A DNA stretch of 42,147 bases from Candidatus Rifleibacteriota bacterium (GTDB lineage: Bacteria > Muiribacteriota > Ozemobacteria > Ozemobacterales > Ozemobacteraceae): assembly GCA_018818125.1 (NCBI GenBank), contig JAHISQ010000073.1:1-42147 (forward strand), read 5' to 3'. Shown piece after piece: positions 1-8,708 of this stretch. A model generated the notes under the pieces. It did not search any database and was not told the DNA's origin. It saw only the letters and a list, made by a program, of their open reading frames with translations. How positions within the stretch are numbered: the first letter of the stretch is position 1; every line of letters starts with the position of its first letter. The position numbers were made by a program, and so were the translations under genes.

Positions 1-485
1 TTACTTCTTAAAACCACAATCTTCACGTAGGGATATAACTTATTGTCCCTCTACGGATAGAGAAACAAACCATCAACACCCAAGCTGAGTCCGTATTACA
101 GCGACTCCGCCGGCACAACCAATCCAGATAAGATTTTCAATTTTCACACCGGTTTCCCGGCCCCTCCCTTGAGGGTTTCGCCAGTATACCAGAACATGAA
201 TCCGATTGCAACTAAAAAAGGTACGCAAATTTTATGCCAGATAAGATCTGGGGTCATTAGACATGATAGCAAGCTTACAGCCGCCGGCAAAGCTGCTATA
301 AGGTATTTCCTCCAGGTAGATGGTATTGCACAGAACAGTTTGAGCCAAGACACTTAAGGAAATCAACATGTATCTATCCGCAATCTCTTGGACTATATCT
401 TTTCTGACAAACACCTTAGCTTAGATGGATTGTTTCGCCAGAACAGCTTTTTCAACAGAAAGCTGCAAGAAAACTACTCTTGATT
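1..485. other. Intergenic stretch without a supported gene
   Basis: Only short open frames occur on either strand, all without a good ribosome binding site and none with a recognisable family signature. A minus-strand frame at 144-353 is hydrophobic, but I could not match it to a protein family. An imperfect inverted repeat near positions 27-57 (CGTAGGGA and TCCCTCTACG arms) is too weak to call a terminator. The neighbouring 486-1011 stretch is a decayed gene, so this stretch may hold further degraded remnants in the same direction. Confidence 0.4.
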
Positions 486-1011
486 TCATGTGCTTTTCGA
501 AAATAGATCACCGAAATTATCAACTGGTTCTGTTGCCCCAATCAGCAGAAATCCAATAGACTCAAGATGCTGGTGATCTTGCCAAACAGCTCTTCTCTTA
601 GCTTTAATGAAAAGTAGATAGCTACATTACGGCATACAATCAAATCATAAAGTTAAGGCATAAGAAATGGCCGATTCAGAGACTGTTGCTAAAATGCCAG
701 AGATTCTCTTAGTGAATCTTTGACCTGCCAGTTGTCTTTGCCGCTCACAAAAAAGCGTTCGAGTAGTTCCTGCGAAACTCTCCCGTTCCACTTAAAAGGG
801 GTTGTAGAATCCCATATTACGGCATCAAGTGTATATCGCAAGATGTCAGCAGCAGATTGTGGCAATCACGCGGTGCAACACCCAGGCCCTGAAGAATCAT
901 GGTGATACTATAGACTTCCTGTCCAGTCGAACAGGCGACACTCCAAATATCCAAATTGGACGTTTTGCAGATGATTTGCGAAAACCCGAATATCACGCCT
1001 GAATAGCACAA
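486..1011 (-). pseudogene. Decayed CheR-type chemotaxis methyltransferase
   Basis: Reading the minus strand, three frames in succession give fragments of the CheR SAM-dependent methyltransferase fold. The first has LDIWSVACSTGQEVYSITM (CheR consensus: RIWSAGCSTGEEPYSIAM, the SAM-binding motif I). After stops and frame changes comes YDLIVCRNVAIYF (consensus: FDLIFCRNVLIYF). A further frame then gives GFLLIGATEPV (consensus: GGFLFLGHSESL). The order and spacing match CheR, but in-frame stops and at least two frame changes separate the blocks, and the N-terminal helical domain is missing. CheR methylates glutamates on chemoreceptors; this copy cannot make a working enzyme. No other chemotaxis gene is visible nearby. 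The family match is confident; the exact ends are approximate. Confidence 0.75.
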
Positions 1012-1110
1012 TAAATTTTACCTCACAATATTATATTGTTGTTACATCAGACTAGACCTCATGACGGCTGATTCTGAGTTAGCTCTACGCAAAACTCAAT
1101 TCTTAAAAAA

Positions 1111-1128
1111 TGCGAATGCAAATTCGCA
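1111..1128. repeat. Perfect hairpin upstream of GTPase gene
   Basis: TGCGAAT and ATTCGCA form a perfect 7 bp inverted repeat around the loop GCAA, which on the plus strand is a GNRA-type tetraloop. It lies 55 bp before the first GTPase start and just before a weak -10-like TATAAC at 1147-1152. It could be an operator or the start of an mRNA leader. There is no poly-T tract directly after it, so a terminator is less likely. Confidence 0.35.
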
Positions 1129-1182
1129 GTGTTTTGAGTAAAGTAGTATAACGACTAAACTTAATCACGAATCGGAAAATAT

Positions 1183-3015
1183 ATGTCTGACAGGCAGAAA
1201 CAGGACACAATCAACAGTTTTCTGGGGGCAACGCGAAAACACATCCAAACCCTGATCGATTACATTCCTCAATTATACCGAAGTCTGAAGCTTCAACAAC
1301 CAGAACTTGAGCCAGTTAAGCTGCTAGAAAAAATGCCGCTGCAGATTATAGAGGCAAAAGGACTGCCGCTGGTTGCAACTGCTTTCTGTGGTCCCAGCGG
1401 CGCCGGAAAAAGCACTATCTTCAACCTCATCACTCAACTTCAAGTGCCGGCGGGAGGAGCTGTTCGCCCAATGACACACACATCACTGGTTGCAGCCCCG
1501 GAACAGGCAATCTGTGATGTCGATTTCTCGCGTTTGTTTCCAGGATTCCAGCTTGAGCCCATGGGTGCAACCAGTGACCTGCGCAACCCCGGAGCCCCAA
1601 GCGAGCGCCTTTTTTACTGCTCCTATAACAGCGCGCCTGATAACAAGGGGCTCTGGGTTTGTCTAATCGACATTCCAGATTTCAACACTACTCACCGCGA
1701 AAACTGGGATAAAGCAGAACAGATGATCGAAAGAGCCGATTCTGTAATATTCACTGTCTACAATGAAGCATACAAAAGCCAGAAAACGTTCGAGATACTT
1801 CGCCGGGTTCTTCAACTGAGCGGCAGTGTCACCTACCTGCTGACCAAGATTGATCCGGCAAATTGCCGGGAAAATGCCATCGCAATTCGCGACGATCTGA
1901 TTATCTGTGCCAGACAGGATGCTGAATTTCAAGGCGGCCGCGCCGATGGCGAAACTCTCGTTGATTTTCTTGAAAAAGCACCATTTTATTACAGCGCCTA
2001 CGACAATTCGCTGAATTTATCCGGAATTTTGCCGCTAGCCAATTGTAAAGAAGACTTTTTAGACCACATTTTTGGGCAGCAAGGTCTGGCAACCATTCTA
2101 AAACGACAGTTACAGACCATTGCTGCCGGCAGAGAACTCTGTGAGAAAACCTGCGAATCAGCACGCCACCTGTATAATATCAACCACCAGAAGTTAGGCG
2201 AAGCAGAAGCTCAGCTGCTTGGTGCAGCAACTAGAACAGTTGGCGAGGAGTTTCCTGTCTTCGTTATTATAGAAATGATCAGCAAAATTCTTGAAGAGAA
2301 CCGACCAAATATTGTTAAACGCCTATTTTTGCCGCTTACCAAACTTGGCTCTGGCCTTCGCAGCGTATTTGACTCTGTGCGCAGCCTGCTGGGTTCGTCA
2401 AAAAAGACAGAAGGGGTATATCAGCGCAGTGAGATCGAACGCACGCGCATGCGCAATGAGGTAGACAGGCTGATCGAAGACTGGCGCGGCCTTACCAGCT
2501 CTCAGGATCTGCATTACGAAAAATGCCGCCGACAGGCGGATTCCCTGCTAAGTTCAGATCTGCCACCGGTCAGCAGGGAATGGGAAAAGCATGTAGAAAT
2601 CGAATTGCGCAAATATCTGCAGCAAAACCCTAATCTCTGGATCTGGATTGATGTGATAAAAGAACTGGCAAAAGGCGCTGGAGCCGGTCTAATTGCTGCT
2701 GATATCGTAATCGACGGCGGCCTTGGCACCCTCGGCACTCTTAGTGTAATCGGTGGCTGCGGCGCATTGAGCGGCGTATTATCAGAAATTTTCACTCTCA
2801 TGGGTCTCAGAGAACAAATTAAAAGCGCCAACCGCAAATGGATAGCCGAACGCAGAGAGTCCTACATAAAACATCTTCGTGACAATCTGGCACGCCCCCT
2901 GTTTCTAGATAAAATGCTAATAACTGCAGATGAATTGAAGCCAGAGATTATAGCAAGCTGTGAATCAGCCTGCCAGGAACTCAAGGAGATCAGCGCAAAA
3001 AATGGAACCCTTTAA
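1183..3015 (+). CDS. Dynamin-like large GTPase, first of a tandem pair
   Basis: This 610-residue protein has a GTPase domain near its N-terminus. G1 P-loop GPSGAGKS is at residues 70-77, a G2 candidate threonine lies in RPMTHT (about 95-100), G3 is DIPD at 163-166 in place of DxxG, and G4 is TKID at 221-224. A long, mostly helical middle follows. Residues about 502-540 form a Gly-rich hydrophobic stretch that could insert into a membrane as a hairpin, as in bacterial dynamin-like proteins. The start has only a weak ribosome binding site (GGAAAA). The stop overlaps the next gene, which encodes a second GTPase, so the two are probably translated together and may form a heteromer. Paired dynamin-like proteins are known in bacteria (for example Campylobacter DLP1/DLP2); a role in membrane remodelling is inference. 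Confidence 0.8.
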   Translation: MSDRQKQDTINSFLGATRKHIQTLIDYIPQLYRSLKLQQPELEPVKLLEKMPLQIIEAKGLPLVATAFCGPSGAGKSTIFNLITQLQVPAGGAVRPMTHTSLVAAPEQAICDVDFSRLFPGFQLEPMGATSDLRNPGAPSERLFYCSYNSAPDNKGLWVCLIDIPDFNTTHRENWDKAEQMIERADSVIFTVYNEAYKSQKTFEILRRVLQLSGSVTYLLTKIDPANCRENAIAIRDDLIICARQDAEFQGGRADGETLVDFLEKAPFYYSAYDNSLNLSGILPLANCKEDFLDHIFGQQGLATILKRQLQTIAAGRELCEKTCESARHLYNINHQKLGEAEAQLLGAATRTVGEEFPVFVIIEMISKILEENRPNIVKRLFLPLTKLGSGLRSVFDSVRSLLGSSKKTEGVYQRSEIERTRMRNEVDRLIEDWRGLTSSQDLHYEKCRRQADSLLSSDLPPVSREWEKHVEIELRKYLQQNPNLWIWIDVIKELAKGAGAGLIAADIVIDGGLGTLGTLSVIGGCGALSGVLSEIFTLMGLREQIKSANRKWIAERRESYIKHLRDNLARPLFLDKMLITADELKPEIIASCESACQELKEISAKNGTL

Positions 3016-4609
3016 AATACAGCTCCTGGTCGAGCGCGCCAAAGAAATAAAAGACAAGGCGGAAGCTCTTAACCGCAACGACGAGTTTGCAAGACTGGAA
3101 CACAATCTTGAGTTGGCCTGTGAATACAGTAACAGAGAAGAGCAAAGAAGGCCTTTAATCATAACGCTGGCCGGCGGAACCGGAGTTGGGAAATCATACA
3201 TTTTCAGCTCCCTCTGTGGCGTTGACGGCTTAAGTCCGTCATCACCATCGGTGCGTGGATTCACCCGAAAACTCTATATTAGCGCAAGCGAAGAAGATCG
3301 TTGTTTTCTGCCATTTTCCAGCGAAGAGGCTAATTTTGTAGATATCAGCCTGCCTGGCCTTGTGCTGATCGACACGCCAGACCTTGATACCATTCATGCC
3401 GAGAACGCCAGAATTGCAAAAAAAACGGTAGCCGCATCAGATATAATCGTCTGTGTAACCACACCAGACAAGCGCTCTGACTTTATAGTTAACCAGAACG
3501 TTATTGAGTGGGCCGAACGTAAGCGTTGGTTTTTCGTTATGAATAAAGCCGACACCGCAGACGTGACCAGCGATCAGCTACGCCGCGACTTCATCGGCCG
3601 ACTTAAGGCGCTGGGGTTTGCAGATTGCAATCAGGCTACCTTTGTATTCAGTGCTAACGACAAGAACTGCAAAGAGTTCAAAAATTTCAGTGATAACATA
3701 GTTTCAGCGCGATCATTACTGAGCAATAGGCTTCTCAAGCAGGAAGCCTGCCTGCGCCAGTTCATCCATGCCTTCAATCACGGGCAGATTACCGAACATC
3801 TGCTTAAACTGCTGATGGAGCTTAAAAATAGCAGAGAAAGTTTTAAAAGTAGATTGTTAGAGATAGAGAATTCTATCGCCAACTCAGAATCTATTTGCAA
3901 TGCATCTCAACAGGCTTTTCTTGCCGGGGCATATCTTTCGATGAGTCGGCGACGCAGTTTTTTTCTGTTTCCGTATCTTCTGGTAAACCGTTGGCTGGCT
4001 GACGGCAAAGATTTTTCATTTCTGGAGAAAGAAGTAGAACGGGCATACCGCAACAGCAATGCACTCAAAGACTGCTTTATTGACGAGCGCCGCAGCATAG
4101 AAGACAAGGGTCTTGCCATGCCGCACGACTACAATGACCAAGATCCTGACTTGTATTACTATTTTCGTGATGCCGGCGCCGACATAAGCCACCAGATCAG
4201 AGTCTCAGCGGAGCAAGCAACGAACTCCCAGTTGTTCTCTTTTTACATAGTATTAGCCAACCTTTTGCCGCTTCTGGTTTTGCTTCAGGTCCTCTACCGC
4301 GCGATCATCGGCTGGCTGACAGCAGTCTGGCTGCCCACCGACTTTTTCGTGCATGCCCTTTTTATGATACTTGCTGCGACAATACCCGGCTATCTGCTTG
4401 TCATAAAAGGCCTGACCAGACTTAGCGACCAGGCGATGGCAAAAGCACCCAGGCGAGATGCAGCTCTGAATCAGCTAAACACCAGAATCGAACAGATCGA
4501 AGATATTCTGCAGCTGTCTTCGCAACTCCACTCTTCAGCCGAAAGCGAGCTTAAAAAGATACAGGCTGTATTGCCCGAAAAAAGCTACGGTATAAGCGCC
4601 AGCAATTGA
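3002..4609 (+). CDS. Dynamin-like GTPase with C-terminal membrane hairpin
   Basis: The protein has 535 residues from the ATG at 3002. G1 GGTGVGKS is at residues 58-65, G2 Thr is near 88 (GFT), G3 DTPD is at 124-127 and G4 NKAD is at 181-184, so all nucleotide-binding motifs are present. The central part is helical and charged. Residues about 410-470 hold two strongly hydrophobic segments split by a short loop, a likely membrane anchor. The start at 3002 overlaps the first GTPase by 14 bases and has a GGAG upstream. An in-frame ATG at 2960 would add 14 residues but lacks a binding site. The gene ends exactly where ecfT ends on the other strand. It differs from the first GTPase in G4 and in the membrane region, so the pair is not a recent duplication. 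Its function is not known from sequence. Confidence 0.82.
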   Translation: MEPFKIQLLVERAKEIKDKAEALNRNDEFARLEHNLELACEYSNREEQRRPLIITLAGGTGVGKSYIFSSLCGVDGLSPSSPSVRGFTRKLYISASEEDRCFLPFSSEEANFVDISLPGLVLIDTPDLDTIHAENARIAKKTVAASDIIVCVTTPDKRSDFIVNQNVIEWAERKRWFFVMNKADTADVTSDQLRRDFIGRLKALGFADCNQATFVFSANDKNCKEFKNFSDNIVSARSLLSNRLLKQEACLRQFIHAFNHGQITEHLLKLLMELKNSRESFKSRLLEIENSIANSESICNASQQAFLAGAYLSMSRRRSFFLFPYLLVNRWLADGKDFSFLEKEVERAYRNSNALKDCFIDERRSIEDKGLAMPHDYNDQDPDLYYYFRDAGADISHQIRVSAEQATNSQLFSFYIVLANLLPLLVLLQVLYRAIIGWLTAVWLPTDFFVHALFMILAATIPGYLLVIKGLTRLSDQAMAKAPRRDAALNQLNTRIEQIEDILQLSSQLHSSAESELKKIQAVLPEKSYGISASN

Positions 4610-5359
4610 TTATTCGGACATAAATGGGCGCAACAGATAATAAAAAATCAACAGCGGAACTGATGCCGCGATGAGGTCTATAAAACCAAAGCGAAAGCGT
4701 TGATATCTTGTTCTCTGCGCCGAGACCCGATAGCCACGTGCTTCCATTGCCTGGGCGAGTTCGCCAGCTCTTATTACTGCCTGAGTTAGGGTTGGTATCA
4801 TCAATGGCATTAATGCCGTAGCTGAAGACAACAACCCGCCACCGTTCAGTCGCGCACCGCGAGCAATCTGAGCCATGCGTATGCGTTCTATTTCGCCGAG
4901 AATTACGGGGAAAAACCTTACTGCAATAACCATGATAAGAGCAAATTCGCGAGCCGGAAACCCTATCAGGGCCAGGGGTCGGAAACATGCTTCCCAGAAG
5001 CAGGTCAGCTCTGATTGAGATGAGATAGTCAAGTAGACGCCAGCAACCAAAAAAACACCAACTATGCGAAGAACTGCTTCAACAGCTAACATAGGGTTGA
5101 AACCATCGACGCTAAATCCCTGAATCAGCGCTACAATCACCAGCAGTAAACCTATGCGTCTGATCGACATGATGACATCAAGAAGTGCGACTCCTGAAAG
5201 TTTGCAAATCAGCAGGAAGCCAGCAATAATCGTAGCAATGACCGCGCCACTCAGGTTATTAACCGAGAAAAAAATAATTGCCGCAAAAGCCACCGTTCCC
5301 TTGGTCAGGGGATTAAGCCGATGTAGCAGACCAGAGCCAGGCTTATAGCTTATCTGCAT
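4610..5359 (-). CDS. ecfT: ECF transporter transmembrane subunit EcfT
   Basis: EcfT is the membrane scaffold of energy-coupling factor transporters. It links the two EcfA ATPases to exchangeable substrate-binding S components that bring in vitamins or metal ions. The 249-residue product has about five hydrophobic segments and two Ala-Arg-Gly coupling motifs, in MAQIARGAR and AMEARGYR, which dock into the grooves of the ATPases. The ATG at 5359 is chosen because GGAGG lies 7 bases upstream and the protein then begins MQISYKPG, as the family does. The frame is open further upstream, inside ecfA2, but that extension has no family match. The start overlaps the end of ecfA2 by 17 bases. No S-component gene lies next to it, so this looks like a group II (shared) module. 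Confidence 0.92.
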   Translation of the reverse strand: MQISYKPGSGLLHRLNPLTKGTVAFAAIIFFSVNNLSGAVIATIIAGFLLICKLSGVALLDVIMSIRRIGLLLVIVALIQGFSVDGFNPMLAVEAVLRIVGVFLVAGVYLTISSQSELTCFWEACFRPLALIGFPAREFALIMVIAVRFFPVILGEIERIRMAQIARGARLNGGGLLSSATALMPLMIPTLTQAVIRAGELAQAMEARGYRVSAQRTRYQRFRFGFIDLIAASVPLLIFYYLLRPFMSE

Positions 5360-6167
5360 CTGCCCGCCTCCACTCTTGAATAAATTTATGAACAGCCCCG
5401 GCTTCAAGCCTTGGTAAAGCCGGCTTTTCACGAAATGGCGTAACTGCACTACTATACCAGTGTGGCAACGGAAAAAAGTCACTCTCGCTAAGCGCCTGAT
5501 ACAAAAACGTTTCAGGCGTAAACCACAGTCCACAGCCTGAACGCAAATACAGCAACGAGCTGCTGTCTGTCATCAGGGCTTCGGGCTCATGAGTTACAAC
5601 TATCACAATGTGGTCAGTCGCCATAGCCTTAAGCATATCGGCAAGAGCATGCTGTCCCTTTACGTCAAGTCCTGCCAGCGGCTCGTCGAGCAAAACTACT
5701 GGCGGCAAAAAAACAGTACAGGCAGCCAGAGCAAGACGGCGCTTTTCGCCTCCAGACAATTCCAGCGGGTGGCGGTGCCAACAGCATTCAGGGTCAAGCC
5801 CCCACTGCTGCAGCCATTTTTTCGAGGTGCACTCAATTTCATCAGGCAGAACACCGCGCATTTTAAGGGCGTATCCAACCTCTTCGCCCACACTGCCGTT
5901 AAAAAACAGTGCCTCGGGATTCTGAAAAACCAACGAAATATTACCAGATGGATCAAAAGCTTTATCATCAGCCATTATAGAACCTGAAAATTCTTTATGG
6001 AAGCCGGCTATTGTGCGCAAAAGCGTGCTCTTGCCGGAGCCAGCACGACCGACGATCAAATTCAGTTGACCTCGCGTAAAGTTGCCGCAAAGATTATCAA
6101 GCAACGTAGCGCTGCCATACTTAACCTTGATATTATTCAGTTTTAGTTCAGTTACATGACTGGCCAT
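5343..6167 (-). CDS. ecfA2: ECF transporter ATPase EcfA2
   Basis: This is the second ATP-binding subunit of the ECF module, 274 residues. Walker A is GRAGSGKST, the Q-loop is FQNPEALFF, the ABC signature is LSGGEKRR and Walker B is VVLLDEPLAGLD, followed by the switch histidine in VVTHEPEA. The C-terminal 60 residues beyond the ABC core are less conserved. Position between ecfA1 and ecfT, and overlap with ecfT, fit the usual ecfA1-ecfA2-ecfT order. A gap of 127 bases separates it from ecfA1, unusual in this otherwise tight operon, and the ribosome binding site before the ATG is weak. Confidence 0.92.
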   Translation of the reverse strand: MASHVTELKLNNIKVKYGSATLLDNLCGNFTRGQLNLIVGRAGSGKSTLLRTIAGFHKEFSGSIMADDKAFDPSGNISLVFQNPEALFFNGSVGEEVGYALKMRGVLPDEIECTSKKWLQQWGLDPECCWHRHPLELSGGEKRRLALAACTVFLPPVVLLDEPLAGLDVKGQHALADMLKAMATDHIVIVVTHEPEALMTDSSSLLYLRSGCGLWFTPETFLYQALSESDFFPLPHWYSSAVTPFREKPALPRLEAGAVHKFIQEWRRADADKL

Positions 6168-6294
6168 AGACCCGATCCAATATTCTAACTGAGGCTTCTA
6201 CGCCAAACATCCTGTAAAGACACCAATCATGAGTATCAACATCGGGTTCCCCCAAAAGGCAGAAATCAGATGTGCAACAACAATGATGCATTTA

Positions 6295-7053
6295 TTATGG
6301 GTGTTCGGCCAACATCAGACTCTCAAATTTCCATGATTCAGGAAAATTAAAGTGTTCGTGAACATCATTGTCAGCCATCTTAAACTCATCCCGCACGCCG
6401 TTAAAAATAAGTTTGCCGGCTTTAAAACCAAGAATGTTCTCGAACCTGGTGAGATCTTCGGCAAGTTGTGAAATTATTACCACACCAAGACCGTGGTGAT
6501 GAACAAATTCGTCGATTATCTTCCAGAAGTCCAGACGCGCCCAAGGGTCCAGATGGGAAGTTGGTTCGTCAAAGATCACCCATGCCGGTTCCATCACCAT
6601 CACAGAAGCAATGCACAAAAGCTGTTTTTGACCACCAGAAAGGCTGGTCACCGGCTGACGCAAAAGACTGGTCAGGCCAAAACGCTCTGCCGTCGAAACA
6701 ATACGATGATGCATTACTTCGTGACTGAGTCCCAAATTTTCGAGCCCAAAAGCCAAATCCTCTTCTACGGTAGTGCCTACAATCTGGTTCTCTGGGTTCT
6801 GAAAAATCAACCCGGCCAAAAAACCTGACTGATGTAGCTGTTGGTATGGATTCTGGCCTTCAACATCCAAATTGCCTGCATTGGCCGGAATCAGCCCGGC
6901 AATGAGCTTGGCGACAGTCGACTTGCCACTGCCGTTGCCACCAACTATACCGTTGATTCTGCCCTTATTAAGCGAAAAAGAGACCTCCTTCAGTTCGAAG
7001 GAGGTCTCTGATTTATCTTTGTACCAGAAAGAAACCTGGTCAAAAACGATCAT
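6295..7053 (-). CDS. ecfA1: ECF transporter ATPase EcfA1
   Basis: This 252-residue ABC ATPase drives the ECF transporter together with EcfA2. Walker A is GGNGSGKST, the Q-loop region FQNPENQIVGTTVEEDLAF is typical of EcfA1, the signature is LSGGQKQ and Walker B is WVIFDEPTSHLDP. The expected switch histidine after Walker B is replaced: the segment reads VVIISQLAEDL where most members have THD or THE, so hydrolysis may be asymmetric between the two ATPases. The gene begins 16 bases after rplQ. Codons about 15-25 coincide with a strong terminator-like hairpin on the coding strand, listed separately. The gene ends with two consecutive TAA codons. Confidence 0.92.
   Translation of the reverse strand: MIVFDQVSFWYKDKSETSFELKEVSFSLNKGRINGIVGGNGSGKSTVAKLIAGLIPANAGNLDVEGQNPYQQLHQSGFLAGLIFQNPENQIVGTTVEEDLAFGLENLGLSHEVMHHRIVSTAERFGLTSLLRQPVTSLSGGQKQLLCIASVMVMEPAWVIFDEPTSHLDPWARLDFWKIIDEFVHHHGLGVVIISQLAEDLTRFENILGFKAGKLIFNGVRDEFKMADNDVHEHFNFPESWKFESLMLAEHP
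6974..7009 (-). terminator. Intrinsic terminator inside ecfA1 coding sequence
   Basis: On the minus strand AGAGACCTCCTTC (7009-6997), loop GAACT and GAAGGAGGTCTCT (6991-6979) form a perfect 13 bp stem followed directly by a run of T (TTTTC). This has the full form of a Rho-independent terminator. It lies 60-90 bases after the rplQ stop but within the first 25 codons of ecfA1. The intergenic gap is only 16 bases, so there is no room for a terminator there. Ribosomes translating ecfA1 would keep the hairpin open, so it may act as a translation-sensitive terminator that separates ribosomal protein output from transporter output. Confidence 0.65.
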
Positions 7054-7069
7054 CTCGAATGCTACCCAA

Positions 7070-7693
7070 TCAATGGGTAAATTCGATTATTGCCATTTCA
7101 GCATTGTCACCACGGCGATTACCAAGCTTATAAATTCGGGTATAGCCACCGGGAATGCTTTCAAATCTAGGGGCGATGCGGTTTACCAGTTTAGTGACAG
7201 TACCCTCAACCCTGAGAATTTTCTGAGCATTTTTACGCTCTTTTACAATTTCCTTGCCATCTTTGCCTTTGGTGGTTCTTGTGCAGGTGGCAGGAATGTA
7301 ATCAACGATGAATTCCGGTTTTGGATTCTTTTCGGGATCTGCGAGATACTTTTCAGCAGCTTCACGAGTCTCTTTGCTTAGATTTGAAATATAGCGCTTG
7401 ATTTCATTTCTGCCAAGAATTTCGCGATCATCGCAACCGTGGAAGAAATTCTCAAGCAGGGTTATTTTAGAAGATCTGAGACCTCTGGTCTGAGCTTCGT
7501 CTTCGCCTTTGATCACTCGATATTTCTTGGCAATCGTCACTGCTTTTTCGATCTCACGACGCAGGTCTTTTGCCTTCTGCAGGGTAGTTTCGATTCTTTC
7601 GTATTTTACAAGTGAGGTACAGAGAGATCTAAGCAACGCTTTGCGCTGATGCGATTCTCTTCCAAACTTGCGGCCTGATTTCATATGTCTCAT
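7070..7693 (-). CDS. rplQ: 50S ribosomal protein L17 with central insertion
   Basis: L17 is a large-subunit protein near the exit tunnel. Residues 1-57 ([20 protein letters not shown] onward) and 166-207 (ending [20 protein letters not shown] and so on) match the two halves of L17 well. Bacterial L17 is normally about 115-130 residues; this one has 207. The extra roughly 80 residues lie between the halves (about 58-165) and are charged and Lys/Glu-rich, with no motif I recognise. The start overlaps the rpoA stop by 4 bases (ATGA). Last ribosomal gene of the cluster. Confidence 0.95.
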   Translation of the reverse strand: MRHMKSGRKFGRESHQRKALLRSLCTSLVKYERIETTLQKAKDLRREIEKAVTIAKKYRVIKGEDEAQTRGLRSSKITLLENFFHGCDDREILGRNEIKRYISNLSKETREAAEKYLADPEKNPKPEFIVDYIPATCTRTTKGKDGKEIVKERKNAQKILRVEGTVTKLVNRIAPRFESIPGGYTRIYKLGNRRGDNAEMAIIEFTH

Positions 7694-8685
7694 TCGTCAT
7701 TACCTCCGGCGGTATCGTCATCGGGTAGACCCAGACTAAACTGACTGAGTTTCTCCCGGACTTCTTTAAGCGACTTCTTACCAAAGTTCTTAATTTCGAG
7801 TAGTTCAGAAACTTTCTTGTTTACCAGTTCTCCAAGTGATTGGATACCAGCTTTCTTGAGGCAATTCCGTGAGCGTACTGAAAACTCGAGATCCTTGATC
7901 AGGATATCATGATGACCCTTTTGTGGTGCTTCCTGTTTCTGGGCAGAAATCATCACCAATTCTTCCTTGTGAGTCGGCAGTTTCTTGTCTTCGACAATTT
8001 CTTCTTCCAGAGCCTGGAAGAGATCAACATGCGCTCGGAGGAATTTGGCTGCAAGCTCCACTGCTTCGGCGGGCTGCATGCTGCCATTGGTCCAAAGTTG
8101 GAGGGTGAGCTTGTCAAAATCAATGTTCTGACCAACACGCGCGTCTTCAACGTTGTACATTACTCTGGTCACTGGCGAAAACTGTGAATCGACGAGAATG
8201 GTACCTATTGGCTGATTAGCGTCTTTGTGATTATCAGCAAGAACATAACCACGTCCACGCTTGAAGGTAATCTCCATGCCAAGGGTGATATCACCAGTAA
8301 CCTGGGCGATATGCATATCTTCATCAATAACCAGCAGGTCGGAATGCTCAGGAAGATCAGCAGCAGTAACGTCAGCCGGTCCTTTAATGTCAAGGCGAAG
8401 AGTTATCGGCTCTTCTTCTTCTACATTCACTATGAGCTTTTTAAGATTGAGAACAATGGCGGTAACATCTTCAACAACGCCTGGAATGCTGCAGAATTCA
8501 TGAAGAACTCCGTCTATTTTAACACCACTTACGGCTGAACCGGGCAGTGAAGCAAGAAGCACTCTGCGAAAAGCGTTACCAAGAGTCTGGCCATAACCTC
8601 TTTCAAGGGGTTCAAGAGTAATGATGCCATGATTAGGGCTTTCGCCCTCGGCATATTTAATTTTGGGTCGGTTAATTTCAATCAC
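7690..8685 (-). CDS. rpoA: RNA polymerase alpha subunit
   Basis: The 331-residue protein has the alpha N-terminal dimerisation and assembly domain (motifs [20 protein letters not shown] and [10 protein letters not shown]) and a C-terminal DNA-binding domain. In the latter, [13 protein letters not shown] keeps the Arg and Asn that contact UP elements and activators in E. coli (R265 and N268 region). The start is GTG at 8685 with AGGAGG 9 bases upstream. It follows rpsD and precedes rplQ, the standard alpha operon order. The length is normal. Confidence 0.97.
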   Translation of the reverse strand: MIEINRPKIKYAEGESPNHGIITLEPLERGYGQTLGNAFRRVLLASLPGSAVSGVKIDGVLHEFCSIPGVVEDVTAIVLNLKKLIVNVEEEEPITLRLDIKGPADVTAADLPEHSDLLVIDEDMHIAQVTGDITLGMEITFKRGRGYVLADNHKDANQPIGTILVDSQFSPVTRVMYNVEDARVGQNIDFDKLTLQLWTNGSMQPAEAVELAAKFLRAHVDLFQALEEEIVEDKKLPTHKEELVMISAQKQEAPQKGHHDILIKDLEFSVRSRNCLKKAGIQSLGELVNKKVSELLEIKNFGKKSLKEVREKLSQFSLGLPDDDTAGGNDE

Positions 8686-8708
8686 GCGAACTAGCCTCCT
8701 ATTAATGC

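Noticed and set aside
4610..5533. Longer ecfT starting inside ecfA2
   Set aside because: The extension overlaps ecfA2 in another frame; GGAGG 7 bases before 5359 marks the real start.
6148..6291. 47-codon Cys-rich frame in the ecfA1-ecfA2 gap
   Set aside because: It starts just after the double stop of ecfA1 and overlaps ecfA2, which would suit coupling, but it has no ribosome binding site or family match.
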